Shown here: piece after piece, positions 26,310-36,040 of the stretch
How the letters are laid out: every line of letters starts with the position of its first letter
How positions within the stretch are numbered: position 1 is the stretch's first letter
Source of the DNA: Caryophanales bacterium UBA6380
Lineage (GTDB): Bacteria > Bacillota_I > Bacilli_A > RFN20 > CAG-826
Assembly (NCBI GenBank): GCA_002438785.1
Contig: DJQS01000011.1
Location: forward strand, 62,001 to 126,000
Length of the DNA stretch: 64,000 bases
Reading direction: 5' to 3'
Translations under genes and position numbers: made by a program
The notes under the pieces: generated by a model
Seen by the model: only the letters and a program-made list of their open reading frames with translations
Databases searched by the model: none
What the model was told of the DNA's origin: nothing

Positions 26310-28067
26310 CTAACGATATTGTGAATTAAATAAATTATAATAAAAACCATGTAAATTCATTAAATCTCTATGATTACCTTTTTCTATTATTTCTCCATTA
26401 TTTAACACCAATATTAAATCACTAGACTTAATAGTAGATAATCTATGAGCAATTACAATCGATGTTTTATCTTTCATTAGATGGTCTAATGCTTTTCCAA
26501 TATTGATTTCAGTTCTTGTATCAACATTACTTGTAGCCTCATCTAATATTAAAAGTTCAAATGGCATAAGCATGACTCGAGCTATACATAATAATTGCTT
26601 CTCACCTTTACTTAAACCTGAATCATTTGAAATTACTGTCTCAAATCCTTTAGGTAAACGCATAATTAAATCATAGCAATTTGCTTCTTTACTAGCTTTT
26701 ACTACATCATCAAAACTTGCATTCGGATTACCATATTTTATATTTTCTAATACCGTACCATGAAATATCCAACTATCTTGAAGAACCATTCCAAACTTGC
26801 TTCTTAAGCTCATTTTTTGAATATTTAAATAATTTGTATTATTAATTAGAATTTCCCCAGCATTAGGATCATAAAATCTTAACAATAAATTGATTATTGT
26901 AGTTTTACCACATCCAGTAGGACCAACAATAGCAATTTTTTGATTGTTTTTAACTGTAAAGTTTATATTTTTAAATAAAATTTTATTATTATCATAACCA
27001 AATTTTAGATTCTTAATATCAATATAATTTATAATCTCTTCGATTTTTAATTTGCCTTCATCTATATCATCTTTAGCATTAAATACTTCAATAATTCTAT
27101 TTAAAGAGACAAAACCACTTTGAATTTCATTTAAACAACTTGAAATTTCATTTAAAGGCTTAGCAAATTGGTTTGCATATTGTAAAAAAGTAGTAATTCC
27201 TCCAACGGTTAATTCAATTCCTATATTTAAATTTGAACCAAATGCAACCAAAATAGACCCTACTATTCCAACTAAAGCATATGTTGAATTATTAATTAAT
27301 CTTGTTACTGGATTAGTTAATGAAGATAAAAATTGTGACTTTTGTCCAGCTTTATATAATAAGTTATTTTTGCTTATAAATTTTTCAAATGAATCAATGT
27401 CATAATTAAATGACTTAATTACATCAAGATTTTCAAAGTCTTCTAAGACTTGTGCACCTAGTTTTCCTGTTTCATAAGCTTGTTTTTTAAAATAAATATG
27501 ACTTTTTTTACTAAGTAAATAAGATAGTAAAAAACTTAATGGCGTAAATATAATGATTATTAATGCTAATAACCAATTTTGCCAAAGCATAAAACCTAAT
27601 GTAAATATAATTGTAATTATTCCTTGATAAAATTGTTTATATCCACTAATTAATCCTAATGAGACATTATCAACATCATTTATTAATCTACTTATAATAT
27701 CGCCATGGAGATGATTATCTATAAATGATATAGACATAGAATTTATTTTATTAAATAAATCAACCCTTATATTGCATATAATTTTTTCAATAAATATATT
27801 TACAAAACTTTCAAATATATATTGAAAAATAGTAACAATTATAATCAATGAAATAATTACATATAAATATGTCAATTCATCATTAAGCATTGTTTCATAA
27901 CTAATAAGTGGATTGTTTATTATGTTTGTAAAAATATCAATACATTTTCCACTAAAATAAGGAATTAACAATAATGCAGGGACAAAAATTAAACAGCAAA
28001 TAAAAGAAAAAATAACTGATTTTAATGACTTTTTTAAATATTTAAAAAGAAATTTAAAATTATTCAT
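26310..28067 (-). CDS. Heterodimeric ABC exporter subunit (consensus Walker B)
   Basis: A 585-residue half-transporter with six transmembrane helices (to about 320) and an ABC domain: Walker A GPTGCGKTT, signature LSKGEKQ (non-consensus; LSGGQ expected), Walker B LLILDEATS with the catalytic Glu, and H-loop IVIAHRLST. It overlaps the preceding exporter gene by 8 bp and the two are almost certainly a heterodimer of the BmrCD/LmrCD/TM287-288 type, in which this subunit supplies the intact Glu and the partner the good signature. Substrate unknown (drug, lipid or peptide). Confidence 0.9.
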   Translation of the reverse strand: MNNFKFLFKYLKKSLKSVIFSFICCLIFVPALLLIPYFSGKCIDIFTNIINNPLISYETMLNDELTYLYVIISLIIIVTIFQYIFESFVNIFIEKIICNIRVDLFNKINSMSISFIDNHLHGDIISRLINDVDNVSLGLISGYKQFYQGIITIIFTLGFMLWQNWLLALIIIIFTPLSFLLSYLLSKKSHIYFKKQAYETGKLGAQVLEDFENLDVIKSFNYDIDSFEKFISKNNLLYKAGQKSQFLSSLTNPVTRLINNSTYALVGIVGSILVAFGSNLNIGIELTVGGITTFLQYANQFAKPLNEISSCLNEIQSGFVSLNRIIEVFNAKDDIDEGKLKIEEIINYIDIKNLKFGYDNNKILFKNINFTVKNNQKIAIVGPTGCGKTTIINLLLRFYDPNAGEILINNTNYLNIQKMSLRSKFGMVLQDSWIFHGTVLENIKYGNPNASFDDVVKASKEANCYDLIMRLPKGFETVISNDSGLSKGEKQLLCIARVMLMPFELLILDEATSNVDTRTEINIGKALDHLMKDKTSIVIAHRLSTIKSSDLILVLNNGEIIEKGNHRDLMNLHGFYYNLFNSQYR

Positions 28068-29799
28068 GAGACTGCTCCTTATTTTGTGAATTATAAATTT
28101 CTTTATAAATTTTTGAACTATTCAGTAATTCACTATGTCTACCAATAGCGTCAATTTTTCCATTATCAATAACAATTATTTTGTCAGCTTTCATAATACT
28201 TGATGTGCGTTGAGAAACAATAATCGTTGTTAAATCTTTTATTTTAGAAATATTATCCCTTACTTTAAAATCAGTTAAATAATCTAATGCACTAGTAGAA
28301 TCATCAAGTATAAGTGTTTCACTATTTTTTATTAAGGATCGTGCAATACACAAACGTTGCTTTTGTCCACCACTAAAATTTTTGCCACCTTCTAATACTT
28401 TATGATCAATAAAATCATCGTATTTTCTTACAAAACCATAAGCTTCAGAGTCTTTTAAAGCCTTTATTATTTCTTCATCACTTGCATCTCTTTTTCCAAT
28501 TAATAAATTAGATTTTATTGTTCCATTAAATAAAACATTATATTGATTAACCAAAGAAATTTCATCTCTTAAACATCTTAAATCATAATCTTTAATATCA
28601 TAGCCTTTATATAAGATTTTACCATCGCTAGCATCAAAAAATCTCTCAATAAGTTTAATTATTGATGTCTTTCCACTTCCTGTACCACCTATAATACCAA
28701 TAGTTTCACCTTTATTTATTTTGAAATCTATATTCGAGATGACATTATTACTAGAATCGTTATATCTAAAACTTACATTTTTAAATTCAATCAATGGTTC
28801 ACCTTTATTTATTTTTAAATTTTTAAGTGCATCATCTTTAATTTTAGGTTCATTCATAATTAAAACATTATCAATTCTTTTTTTGCTTGAAATAGCTTTT
28901 GTAAAAATTACTACTAAATTAGTAACAACAATCAAAGCCATAAAAATTTGATTTAAATATGAAATTAATGCAACCACATCACCATCTGTTAAATCTCCTT
29001 TATAAATCAAATTTCCACCAAAATAAATAATTAAAACAATCCCTATATCAACGATTAATAATGTTAATGGATTTACTAATGCATTAATAAAATTTGCTTT
29101 CTTTGTTTCTTTAAAATAGTCAAATGAAAGACTATCAAATTTTGATTTTGTTTCTTCTTGCTTATTAAACGCTCTAATTACTCTACTTCCTTCAAGCGAA
29201 TCATTACTAAAAGTGACTAATTTATCTACAGTATTTTGAACTTTTAAATATTGCTTACTATTTAAAGCCATTATTAAAGACAAAATAATTAATATAATTG
29301 GAATTATAATTAAAAAAATAAGGCCGACTTTAATATTAATAATAAATGAACATATCAAGGAGCCAATGACTAATATTGGTGCTCTAATAACAAGGCGAAT
29401 AAGCATAGCAATACCAACTTGCAATCTATTTGTATCGTTATTAATTAAATTAATTAAATTTGCTTTGCCGATAAGTTCAATATCACTCAACGATAATTTA
29501 CTCACTTTTTCATAAATTCTATTTCTTAAATCGGTCCCAAAGCCTTGAGAAGAAATGCTAGCAAAATATTGGCAAATAAATGTAGAACATAGTCCTAATA
29601 TACAAAATAATAAAATAATAATTCCAGGAATTAGAATATGATATATGTTTCCATTTTTAGCATAATTGATTCCTTCATTAATAATATATTTCATTAAGAA
29701 AGGGATTATTAATTCAAAAATAACCTCTATAACTTTAAAAATAGGCCCTAATATTAATTCTTTTTTGTAATTTCTAAGCGAATAAAAACTTTTTTTCAT
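28060..29799 (-). CDS. Heterodimeric ABC exporter subunit (degenerate catalytic Glu)
   Basis: A 579-residue half-transporter, first of the pair: six transmembrane helices, Walker A GGTGSGKTS, signature FSGGQKQR, Walker B LILDDSTSAL where the catalytic Glu is Asp, and the H-loop position is Gln (IIVSQRTSS). These losses are typical of the degenerate-site subunit of heterodimeric exporters. The pair is inserted between rpsO and pnp, behind the rpsO terminator. No convincing Shine-Dalgarno precedes the ATG. Confidence 0.9.
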   Translation of the reverse strand: MKKSFYSLRNYKKELILGPIFKVIEVIFELIIPFLMKYIINEGINYAKNGNIYHILIPGIIILLFCILGLCSTFICQYFASISSQGFGTDLRNRIYEKVSKLSLSDIELIGKANLINLINNDTNRLQVGIAMLIRLVIRAPILVIGSLICSFIINIKVGLIFLIIIPIILIILSLIMALNSKQYLKVQNTVDKLVTFSNDSLEGSRVIRAFNKQEETKSKFDSLSFDYFKETKKANFINALVNPLTLLIVDIGIVLIIYFGGNLIYKGDLTDGDVVALISYLNQIFMALIVVTNLVVIFTKAISSKKRIDNVLIMNEPKIKDDALKNLKINKGEPLIEFKNVSFRYNDSSNNVISNIDFKINKGETIGIIGGTGSGKTSIIKLIERFFDASDGKILYKGYDIKDYDLRCLRDEISLVNQYNVLFNGTIKSNLLIGKRDASDEEIIKALKDSEAYGFVRKYDDFIDHKVLEGGKNFSGGQKQRLCIARSLIKNSETLILDDSTSALDYLTDFKVRDNISKIKDLTTIIVSQRTSSIMKADKIIVIDNGKIDAIGRHSELLNSSKIYKEIYNSQNKEQSHE

Positions 29800-29814
29800 A
29801 TTTTAAGTTAAAAT

Positions 29815-29844
29815 AAAAAACTCTATTTTATTATAGAGTTTTTT
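29815..29844 (-). terminator. Intrinsic terminator after rpsO
   Basis: Stem CTCTATAATAAAATAGAG flanked by AAAAAA and TTTTTT, so it can work in both directions; on the minus strand it ends the rpsO transcript 18-20 bp after the stop codon and isolates the ABC exporter pair. Confidence 0.85.
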
Positions 29845-29861
29845 ATAATTAATTTCCTTAA

Positions 29862-30131
29862 TTATTTTCTTAATCCGAGTTGACCGATTAATTTAGCATA
29901 AGCTTCACGGTTAGTTCTTTCAAGATAAGCTAATAAAGATTTTCTTTTACCGACAAGAATTAATAATCCACGTCTAGCACTATTATCTTTATCGTTAGCT
30001 TTTAAATGTTCTGTTAATGCTTTAATTTTAGCAGTTAATAGAGCAACTTGAACTTCAACTGAACCAGTATCATTCTTAGTTTGTGCATATTCTTTAACGA
30101 TACTAGCTTTTGTTTCTTTTGATAATGCCAT
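29862..30131 (-). CDS. rpsO: 30S ribosomal protein S15
   Basis: Primary 16S rRNA-binding protein of the small-subunit platform. From the ATG at 30131 it is 89 residues, the family length, beginning MALSKETKASIV and showing DTGSVEVQVALLT and the LLILVGKRKSLLAYLER motif. A GGGAGG 6 nt upstream confirms this start; an ATG seven codons further upstream is in frame but has no ribosome site. It has its own promoter and terminator. S15 represses its own mRNA in many bacteria, and about 70 nt of leader are available for this. Confidence 0.98.
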   Translation of the reverse strand: MALSKETKASIVKEYAQTKNDTGSVEVQVALLTAKIKALTEHLKANDKDNSARRGLLILVGKRKSLLAYLERTNREAYAKLIGQLGLRK

Positions 30132-30210
30132 ATTTTCCTCCCTTAATTTCATACGCTTATTTCTATGCTATAACTCGGGAATTGTTATAACTTGGAAAAA
30201 AGTCTTTATT

Positions 30211-30239
30211 ATCTTATTATTTTAAAATAGTAATGTCAA
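30211..30239 (-). promoter_or_regulatory. Promoter of rpsO
   Basis: TTGACA (30239-30234), 17-bp spacer, TAAGAT (30216-30211) on the minus strand. The -35 element overlaps the stop codon of ribF. Predicted leader of about 70 nt before the rpsO start. Confidence 0.8.
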
Positions 30240-31138
30240 TAAATTTCAAAATATTTTGCAACTTCATCTTTGTTTTTTGATAATTCTTCTTTTAATTCAT
30301 CTAAATTATTAAATTTAATTTCATCGCGAAGTCGTTTATAAAATACTATAGATACTTCTTCATTATATAAATCTTCATCAAAATTTAAAATATAAGTTTC
30401 AATACTAACTTTTTTTGAATCGCTGATTGTTGGATTATTCCCAATATTTGTCATTGAAGGGTAAGCTTTATTATTAAAAATAACTTTAGAAATATAAACT
30501 CCATCACTAGGCATAACATAATTATCAGTTAATTTTAAATTGATAGTTGGATAACCTAACTCATGTCCGATTTGCTTTCCTTTTATCACTATGCCTTTAA
30601 CATAATAATTATAGCCTAAAAAACGATTAGCATCTTCGATATTGCCATTACGTATATATTTTTTAATAATGCTACTAGATATTTTTGTACCATCATAGTT
30701 ATTTACATAATTTAAAACAATCACATTATTAAAATATGATTTTAAAGAATATATATCTCCTTGAGCGCGATATCCGAATTTAAAATCGGGACCACAAAAA
30801 ATTTTATTAGGTTTAAATCTTTCTAATACATCAGACATAAACTTACGATAAGACATTTCTTTAAATTCATTACTACATTTAAAAATGTAAATATTATCAA
30901 CACCAATTTTGGTAAATACATCAATTTTATCTTTTAACGATAATAAAATTTCTTGATCATTTGATTTTAAGGATCGATCAAAAGTAATTAAGGATAAAAG
31001 TCCCTTACTCATATATCTAGAAGCACTAATAAGTTGATAATGACCTATATGTACGCCATCAAAAAGTCCTAATACCAAATTAGTATTTGGAACAATCTTG
31101 TCTAAATCTTTTGAACTATTAATGTAAATTACACTCAT
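30236..31138 (-). CDS. ribF: Bifunctional riboflavin kinase / FMN adenylyltransferase
   Basis: Makes FMN and FAD from riboflavin. The 300-residue protein has the N-terminal nucleotidyltransferase domain (GLFDGVHIGHYQLI; SSSIIKKYIRNG) and the C-terminal kinase domain (KGIVIKGKQIGHELGYPTIN, DGVYISKV, VSIETYILNFD). In Bacilli ribF follows truB downstream of rbfA; truB is absent here. A 147-bp A/T-rich gap with a TATAAT about 17 nt before the start separates it from rbfA, so it may have its own promoter. FMN and FAD would serve, among others, the hydrogenase subunit HydB. Confidence 0.95.
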   Translation of the reverse strand: MSVIYINSSKDLDKIVPNTNLVLGLFDGVHIGHYQLISASRYMSKGLLSLITFDRSLKSNDQEILLSLKDKIDVFTKIGVDNIYIFKCSNEFKEMSYRKFMSDVLERFKPNKIFCGPDFKFGYRAQGDIYSLKSYFNNVIVLNYVNNYDGTKISSSIIKKYIRNGNIEDANRFLGYNYYVKGIVIKGKQIGHELGYPTINLKLTDNYVMPSDGVYISKVIFNNKAYPSMTNIGNNPTISDSKKVSIETYILNFDEDLYNEEVSIVFYKRLRDEIKFNNLDELKEELSKNKDEVAKYFEIY

Positions 31139-31285
31139 TTTTTACCAACTATTTAATTATAAAGGGAATAAGTTACAAAATAAAGATAAATCTATAAAGA
31201 ATAATAAACGAAAATTATAAATAAATTTAAATTAATGAATAAATAAAAAACTTATTAATTAATATAAAATCTCTACTAATCTAAA

Positions 31286-31645
31286 TTATTTTTCTTCTTT
31301 TTTCATTTTATTGAGTTCATTTTCTTCTTTATTTAATAAATCATTAAGACGTTGTTCTTTAAAATAAGTATCATCTAAAACAAACTGAATCTCAGGAACA
31401 CGTCTTAATTTTAATCTTTTAGAAAGTGCACTTCTTACAAAACCTTTAACTTTATTTAACTTTTCAACATTTTTTTGTGGATTTTGAAAAAAACTAACAA
31501 AAATTTTAGCATACGAATGATCGCTACTAACTTCTATATTAGTAATTGTCATAAAATCAATTTTATCTACATGCAGTTCATATTGAACAATTTCACGAAT
31601 ATTTTTAGCAATTGAAGCTTTTATTCTTTCAACATTATTTGCCAT
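31286..31645 (-). CDS. rbfA: Ribosome-binding factor A
   Basis: Assists maturation of the 16S rRNA 5' end and cold adaptation. At 119 residues it has the KH-like fold pattern: VERIKASIAKNIREIVQYEL, VSSDHSYAKIFVSFF, and the LRRVPEIQFVLDD strand, followed by a Lys/Glu tail. It overlaps the end of infB by 11 bp, with AAGAAG near the start, so it is the last clearly coupled gene of the rimP operon. Confidence 0.95.
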   Translation of the reverse strand: MANNVERIKASIAKNIREIVQYELHVDKIDFMTITNIEVSSDHSYAKIFVSFFQNPQKNVEKLNKVKGFVRSALSKRLKLRRVPEIQFVLDDTYFKEQRLNDLLNKEENELNKMKKEEK

Positions 31646-33476
31646 TTTCTTCTTTAACCTTCATCTCATAATCTTCAATGATATCACCTTCATGAATGTC
31701 GTTAAAGTTTTCTATTTTGATGCCACATTCAAACCCACTAGCAACAGACTTAGCATCATCTTTAAATCGTTTAAGAGTTTCAATTTTGCCTTCATAAACA
31801 ATTACTCCATCACGAAGTATCCTACACAAAGCATCGCGTTTCATTTCGCCATCAACTACATAACATCCAGCAACACTACCAACTTTTGAGACTTTAAACA
31901 CATTTCTAACTTCAGCTTGTCCAAGAACATGTTCAACTTCTTCTTTCTTAATCATACCATTTATTGCATCTTCAACTTCTTCAATCATTGCATAAATAAT
32001 ACGATGTAATCTAATTTCAACTTTATCCTCTTCAGCCTTTTTTCTAACTAATGCAGTTGGTCTAACATTAAATCCATAAATAATTGCATCACTAGCTTTT
32101 GCTAATAAAACATCACTTTCAGTGATTCCACCAGCAGCTGCACGAATTACCTTGATTTTAACTTTATCATTATTTAATTTTTCTAAACTAGCTTTACATG
32201 CTTCTGCACTTCCAGTACTATCAGCTTTAAGTACAATATTAATTTGATTAAGCATGCCTTCATTAATTTTATTATAAAGTTCATCTAAAGATGTTACACC
32301 ATTATTAGCTGCTCTTTCTTCTTCAACTTTTTTCAATTGTCTTTTACTAGCAATATCTTTAGCCATTTTTTCAGTAGGAAAAGCCATAAAATGATCACCA
32401 GCTTGAGGAACCTCGCTTAAACCAATTACGCTGACAGGAGTAGATGGTAAAGCCTCTTTTAATATGCTATTATGCTCATTAGTCATTCTTCTAATTTTGC
32501 CATAACTCGTTCCGGCAACTATATAATCATTAGAATTCAAAGTTCCATTTTGTACAAGTAATGTTGCTTTTGGACCTTCGCCCTTGTCTAACTCAGCTTC
32601 TAGTACTGTTCCAAAAGCATAACGTTTTGGATTAGCTTTTAATTCCAACATCTCTGCTTGTAATAAGATAGCATCGAGTAAATCATCAATACCAATTTTC
32701 TTTTTAGCACTGACTTTGCAAACGATATTTTCGCCTCCATATTCTTCAGCAATAATATCATGTGACATTAGTTCAGTAATAACCTTATTTGGATCAGCTC
32801 CAGGCATATCCATTTTATTAATTGCTACAATAATTGGGACTTTCGCAGCTTTAGCGTGATCAATAGCTTCAATTGTTTGAGGCATAACGCCATCATCTGC
32901 AGCAACTACTAAAACTACGATATCAGTAACACTAGCACCACGCATTCTCATCGCACTAAATGCTTCATGTCCAGGAGTGTCAATAAATGTGATTTTTTTG
33001 CCTTTATATGTTTTTTGATAAGCACCAATCTCTTGAGAAATTCCACCATATTCTTCACTAGCTAAATTAGAATTTCTTATTGCATCAATTAAAGTAGTTT
33101 TACCATGGTCAACATGTCCCATAATGGTAACAACAGGTGGTCTTTCTTTTAAATCTTCTTGCTTGTCTTCGATATTTAATTTTTCAAAATCTTCTTCATT
33201 AACAATCTCTTCTTTTTTAAAATCATATCCATATTCAAGACATAATTCTCCTATTGTATCATCATCAAGATATTGATTAATATTAACCATCTTTCCTTTT
33301 AAAAAAAGTTTCTTAATTATATCACCTGCACTAACATTTAATTGTTTAGCAAGTTCACCAACTGTAATAGACTTTGTAAATACGAAAACTCCACCATTTA
33401 TTTTTGCATAATCTTTATTTTGTTTTCCTGAATTAGTTGATATATTACTAACTCTTTCATCATTTTTCTTTTTCAT
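31635..33476 (-). CDS. infB: Translation initiation factor IF-2
   Basis: GTPase that brings fMet-tRNA to the 30S subunit. The G domain shows GHVDHGKTTLID (120-131), IDTPGHEAFSAMRMRGA and NKMDMPGADP; domains II, III and IV follow, ending with the fMet-tRNA-binding C2 region (GVIVYEGKIETLKRFKDDAK, GFECGIKIENF). At 613 residues it keeps one IF2N subdomain (about 35-85) but lacks the long N-terminal extension common elsewhere. GAGGGGGG precedes the ATG. Downstream of rnpM with a 13-bp gap. Confidence 0.97.
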   Translation of the reverse strand: MKKKNDERVSNISTNSGKQNKDYAKINGGVFVFTKSITVGELAKQLNVSAGDIIKKLFLKGKMVNINQYLDDDTIGELCLEYGYDFKKEEIVNEEDFEKLNIEDKQEDLKERPPVVTIMGHVDHGKTTLIDAIRNSNLASEEYGGISQEIGAYQKTYKGKKITFIDTPGHEAFSAMRMRGASVTDIVVLVVAADDGVMPQTIEAIDHAKAAKVPIIVAINKMDMPGADPNKVITELMSHDIIAEEYGGENIVCKVSAKKKIGIDDLLDAILLQAEMLELKANPKRYAFGTVLEAELDKGEGPKATLLVQNGTLNSNDYIVAGTSYGKIRRMTNEHNSILKEALPSTPVSVIGLSEVPQAGDHFMAFPTEKMAKDIASKRQLKKVEEERAANNGVTSLDELYNKINEGMLNQINIVLKADSTGSAEACKASLEKLNNDKVKIKVIRAAAGGITESDVLLAKASDAIIYGFNVRPTALVRKKAEEDKVEIRLHRIIYAMIEEVEDAINGMIKKEEVEHVLGQAEVRNVFKVSKVGSVAGCYVVDGEMKRDALCRILRDGVIVYEGKIETLKRFKDDAKSVASGFECGIKIENFNDIHEGDIIEDYEMKVKEENGK

Positions 33477-33489
33477 ATTTAACCCCCCT

Positions 33490-33747
33490 CTATACGTCTA
33501 AAAATTTATACATACGATCGTATATTTCATCAGGAACTTCTATTTCTAAAATTCGAGATAATACACGAGTTTTGCGAGCTTTTTCAATAGAATCAGGATC
33601 TTTATGAATGTAAGCTCCTCTTCCGTTAAGCTTGCCAGTAATATCTAAAATTACTTGATTATCTTTTGTTTTAACTACACGAAAAAGTTCCTTTTTAGGA
33701 AAACTTTGGTTAGAAACTAAGCATTTTCTCATTGGAACTTTTTTCAT
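33490..33747 (-). CDS. rnpM: RNase P modulator RnpM (YlxR)
   Basis: An 85-residue DUF448/YlxR protein with the family pattern PMRKCLVSNQSFPKKELFRVV and GKLNGRGAYIHKD. In Bacillus the family member binds RNase P RNA and modulates its activity; older names are YlxR. Its usual partner gene ylxQ (L7Ae-like), located between ylxR and infB in Bacillus, is missing here. It sits between nusA (10-bp gap) and infB, with a GGAG before the ATG. Confidence 0.93.
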   Translation of the reverse strand: MKKVPMRKCLVSNQSFPKKELFRVVKTKDNQVILDITGKLNGRGAYIHKDPDSIEKARKTRVLSRILEIEVPDEIYDRMYKFLDV

Positions 33748-33757
33748 AATTTACTCC

Positions 33758-35557
33758 TTATTTATCCTCGTAGAATGAATCACTATCATATTCAGAATAA
33801 TCATCTTCATCATCATAGTCATCTTCAAAATCATCATCTAAATCAGCGAGTTCTTCATCAGTATAAACTGCCATTTTTTGAATTTCTTTCTTATTATTAT
33901 CATCAGAATTTCTATCTTCTTTAGAATGATTTTTCTTCTTTTTGTTTCTATTCATCTCTTTTTCTTTTTGCTTTTCTTTTTCTTCTTCTAAAGATTTTTC
34001 TAATGATTCAAGAGTTGTTGTAGTTTTTACTTCAGTTTGTTCATAAACAGGTTCTTTTTTAATAGGTTTAGTTTCGACAACTGGAGTCTCATTACTAATT
34101 TTAACTTCTTCAACTGGTTTAATAGTGTTCTTAGAAGCAACATTATCTTCTAAGGATTCTTCATCCTTATTAATTGTTTCAACTTCTTTTGCAGTTTCTT
34201 CACTAGTACTATTAATCATTTCATCGTCAATTAATTCATCTTCATAATCATCTTTATCAACAAATGAAACTTCATTAGTATTAACTTGAGATTTCTTTGA
34301 TAAAGCTTCTTGATGCTGCTTAAGTGATTCTTCACGATATTTTCTTTTTTCTTCTTGACGTGCCTCAATTGTAAATTCTTCAATTGTTTTATAATTTAAA
34401 TTTTCTTCACGAGCTGTAGTTTCATCAATAATTCGTAATGTATTTAAACCACAAAGTTGTTTAGCTAAATTAACATTTGAACCTCTTAAGCCAATAGCAG
34501 CTTGATTAGTACCATCTTGAGTTACAACAATAGCTTCTTTATTTTGAAGATCAATTTTAGCACCAAGCATGACACCAGGTTTTAAGCATTCTTCTAAGTA
34601 TAATCCAAGATTAGGTTTATAGGTAATAACATCAATTTTTTCTCTAGATCCTTCTTTACTATTTCCTAATTGAGAAACTATAGCTTGAATACGATTTCCG
34701 TTTGCACCAATGCAAGCACCACTAGCATCAACATTAGGATCATTACTATAAACACTAACTTTACTACGTACACCAGGAATTCGCGCAATACCTTTTATAA
34801 TAACAGTATGATCATAAATTTCGTGAATTTCATTTTCAAATAATTTTGCTAAAAATTCTGGACAACTTCTTGATATGTTGATTAAATTGCCACCTTTTTT
34901 ATCATCTTTGCCAATACCTTTAATATAAACTTTTATAGTATCACCAGCTTTAAAAGTTTCATTTCCAATTAAATCTTTTGAATATAAAGTAGCTGTTGTT
35001 CTACCTAAATTGACAATTACACTATGTTTATCAGCTTTTTCAACAACGCCAGAAACAATTTCACCAATTCTTCCATTATAAGTTTCAAGTAAAGCATCTT
35101 TTTCTGCTTTTGAAATTTTCTGTAAGAAACTAGCTTTAAATCTATTTACATCAGAGATTGTAAAGTCATTAAAATCTACTGGAGTTTCGTAATAATCACC
35201 AAGTTTTAAATTAGGATCTATTTGTTGAGCTTCGCTAAGTCCAATTTCAATAAAATCATCTTGGATGTCATCATCGTTTACAACTCTTTTTTGATGATAA
35301 ATATCAATAGTTCCTAATTTTAAATCTACTTCACATCTAACTAAAGCATCATTAAGTTTAATTTTATTTAAGCCTTTATTACCTTTAGTCTTATTAAAAA
35401 TGCGATCTTCATCTTCTAATTTTTTTGTAATAGCTACTTGAAATGATTCCTTAATAATATTAACAATAGCATCTGTGGAAATTCCTTTTTCATTTCCCAT
35501 ATCTTCAAGAGCTTTTAAAAATGCTTTCTTATTAAATTCTTGTTTCTTATTTTTCAT
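33758..35557 (-). CDS. nusA: Transcription termination/antitermination factor NusA
   Basis: RNA-polymerase-binding factor. From the ATG at 35557 it is 599 residues. It has the N-terminal polymerase-binding domain, an S1 domain (GRIGEIVSGVVEKADKHSVIVNLG), KH1/KH2 (GVRSKVSVYS, ACIGANGNRIQAIV, AIGLRGSNVNLAKQL) and an unusually long, highly charged C-terminal tail of about 200 residues, rich in Glu, Lys and Asp and ending in a polyacidic run. TAGGAG 6-7 nt before this ATG decides the start; an ATG 33 nt upstream would overlap rimP without a ribosome site. Confidence 0.96.
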   Translation of the reverse strand: MKNKKQEFNKKAFLKALEDMGNEKGISTDAIVNIIKESFQVAITKKLEDEDRIFNKTKGNKGLNKIKLNDALVRCEVDLKLGTIDIYHQKRVVNDDDIQDDFIEIGLSEAQQIDPNLKLGDYYETPVDFNDFTISDVNRFKASFLQKISKAEKDALLETYNGRIGEIVSGVVEKADKHSVIVNLGRTTATLYSKDLIGNETFKAGDTIKVYIKGIGKDDKKGGNLINISRSCPEFLAKLFENEIHEIYDHTVIIKGIARIPGVRSKVSVYSNDPNVDASGACIGANGNRIQAIVSQLGNSKEGSREKIDVITYKPNLGLYLEECLKPGVMLGAKIDLQNKEAIVVTQDGTNQAAIGLRGSNVNLAKQLCGLNTLRIIDETTAREENLNYKTIEEFTIEARQEEKRKYREESLKQHQEALSKKSQVNTNEVSFVDKDDYEDELIDDEMINSTSEETAKEVETINKDEESLEDNVASKNTIKPVEEVKISNETPVVETKPIKKEPVYEQTEVKTTTTLESLEKSLEEEKEKQKEKEMNRNKKKKNHSKEDRNSDDNNKKEIQKMAVYTDEELADLDDDFEDDYDDEDDYSEYDSDSFYEDK

Positions 35558-35565
35558 AATTTCTC

Positions 35566-36027
35566 CTAAAATTTTATTGATAATCGACATTCATCAATAT
35601 TATTTTTATTAATTTCTATTCTTTTTCTCCTAGTTTTTATTTTTATTTCAATAACGATTTTATCGTCATTTACTGAAATTAAGTCTCCCTCATAACAATT
35701 TTCACCATTGATAGGATTAATTAGATGGAAATAAATATATTTATTTATATATTTATTAATATTATTTAAATTAATTGGTTTTTCTGCTCCTAAACTGCTT
35801 ACATCAAGAGTATAATTATTATTTGTAAAATCATGATTATCAAGATATTCAGAAATTTTATTACTTACACTTACAATATCATCCATCGAAATCGGACCAA
35901 CACTATCAATAATTATTTCAAGTGTCATTCCTCCACCTTTTTTCTTAAAATTAAAGGTGTATAAATCATAATTTAACTCGTTTAATAATTTTTCAATACC
36001 GCTTCTAACAGTTTGAATTTCTTCCAT
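35566..36027 (-). CDS. rimP: Ribosome maturation factor RimP
   Basis: Needed for 30S subunit maturation. The 153-residue protein has the N-terminal domain with GGMTLEIIIDS, the DDIVSVSNKISEYLD helix, and the YTLDVSSLGAEKPI motif (SSPG variant), then the SH3-like C-terminal domain (YEGDLISVNDDKIVIEIK). GGAGG precedes the ATG. First gene of rimP-nusA-rnpM-infB-rbfA, preceded by a structured leader and a clear promoter. Confidence 0.95.
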   Translation of the reverse strand: MEEIQTVRSGIEKLLNELNYDLYTFNFKKKGGGMTLEIIIDSVGPISMDDIVSVSNKISEYLDNHDFTNNNYTLDVSSLGAEKPINLNNINKYINKYIYFHLINPINGENCYEGDLISVNDDKIVIEIKIKTRRKRIEINKNNIDECRLSIKF

Positions 36028-36040
36028 TAATTACCTCCTA

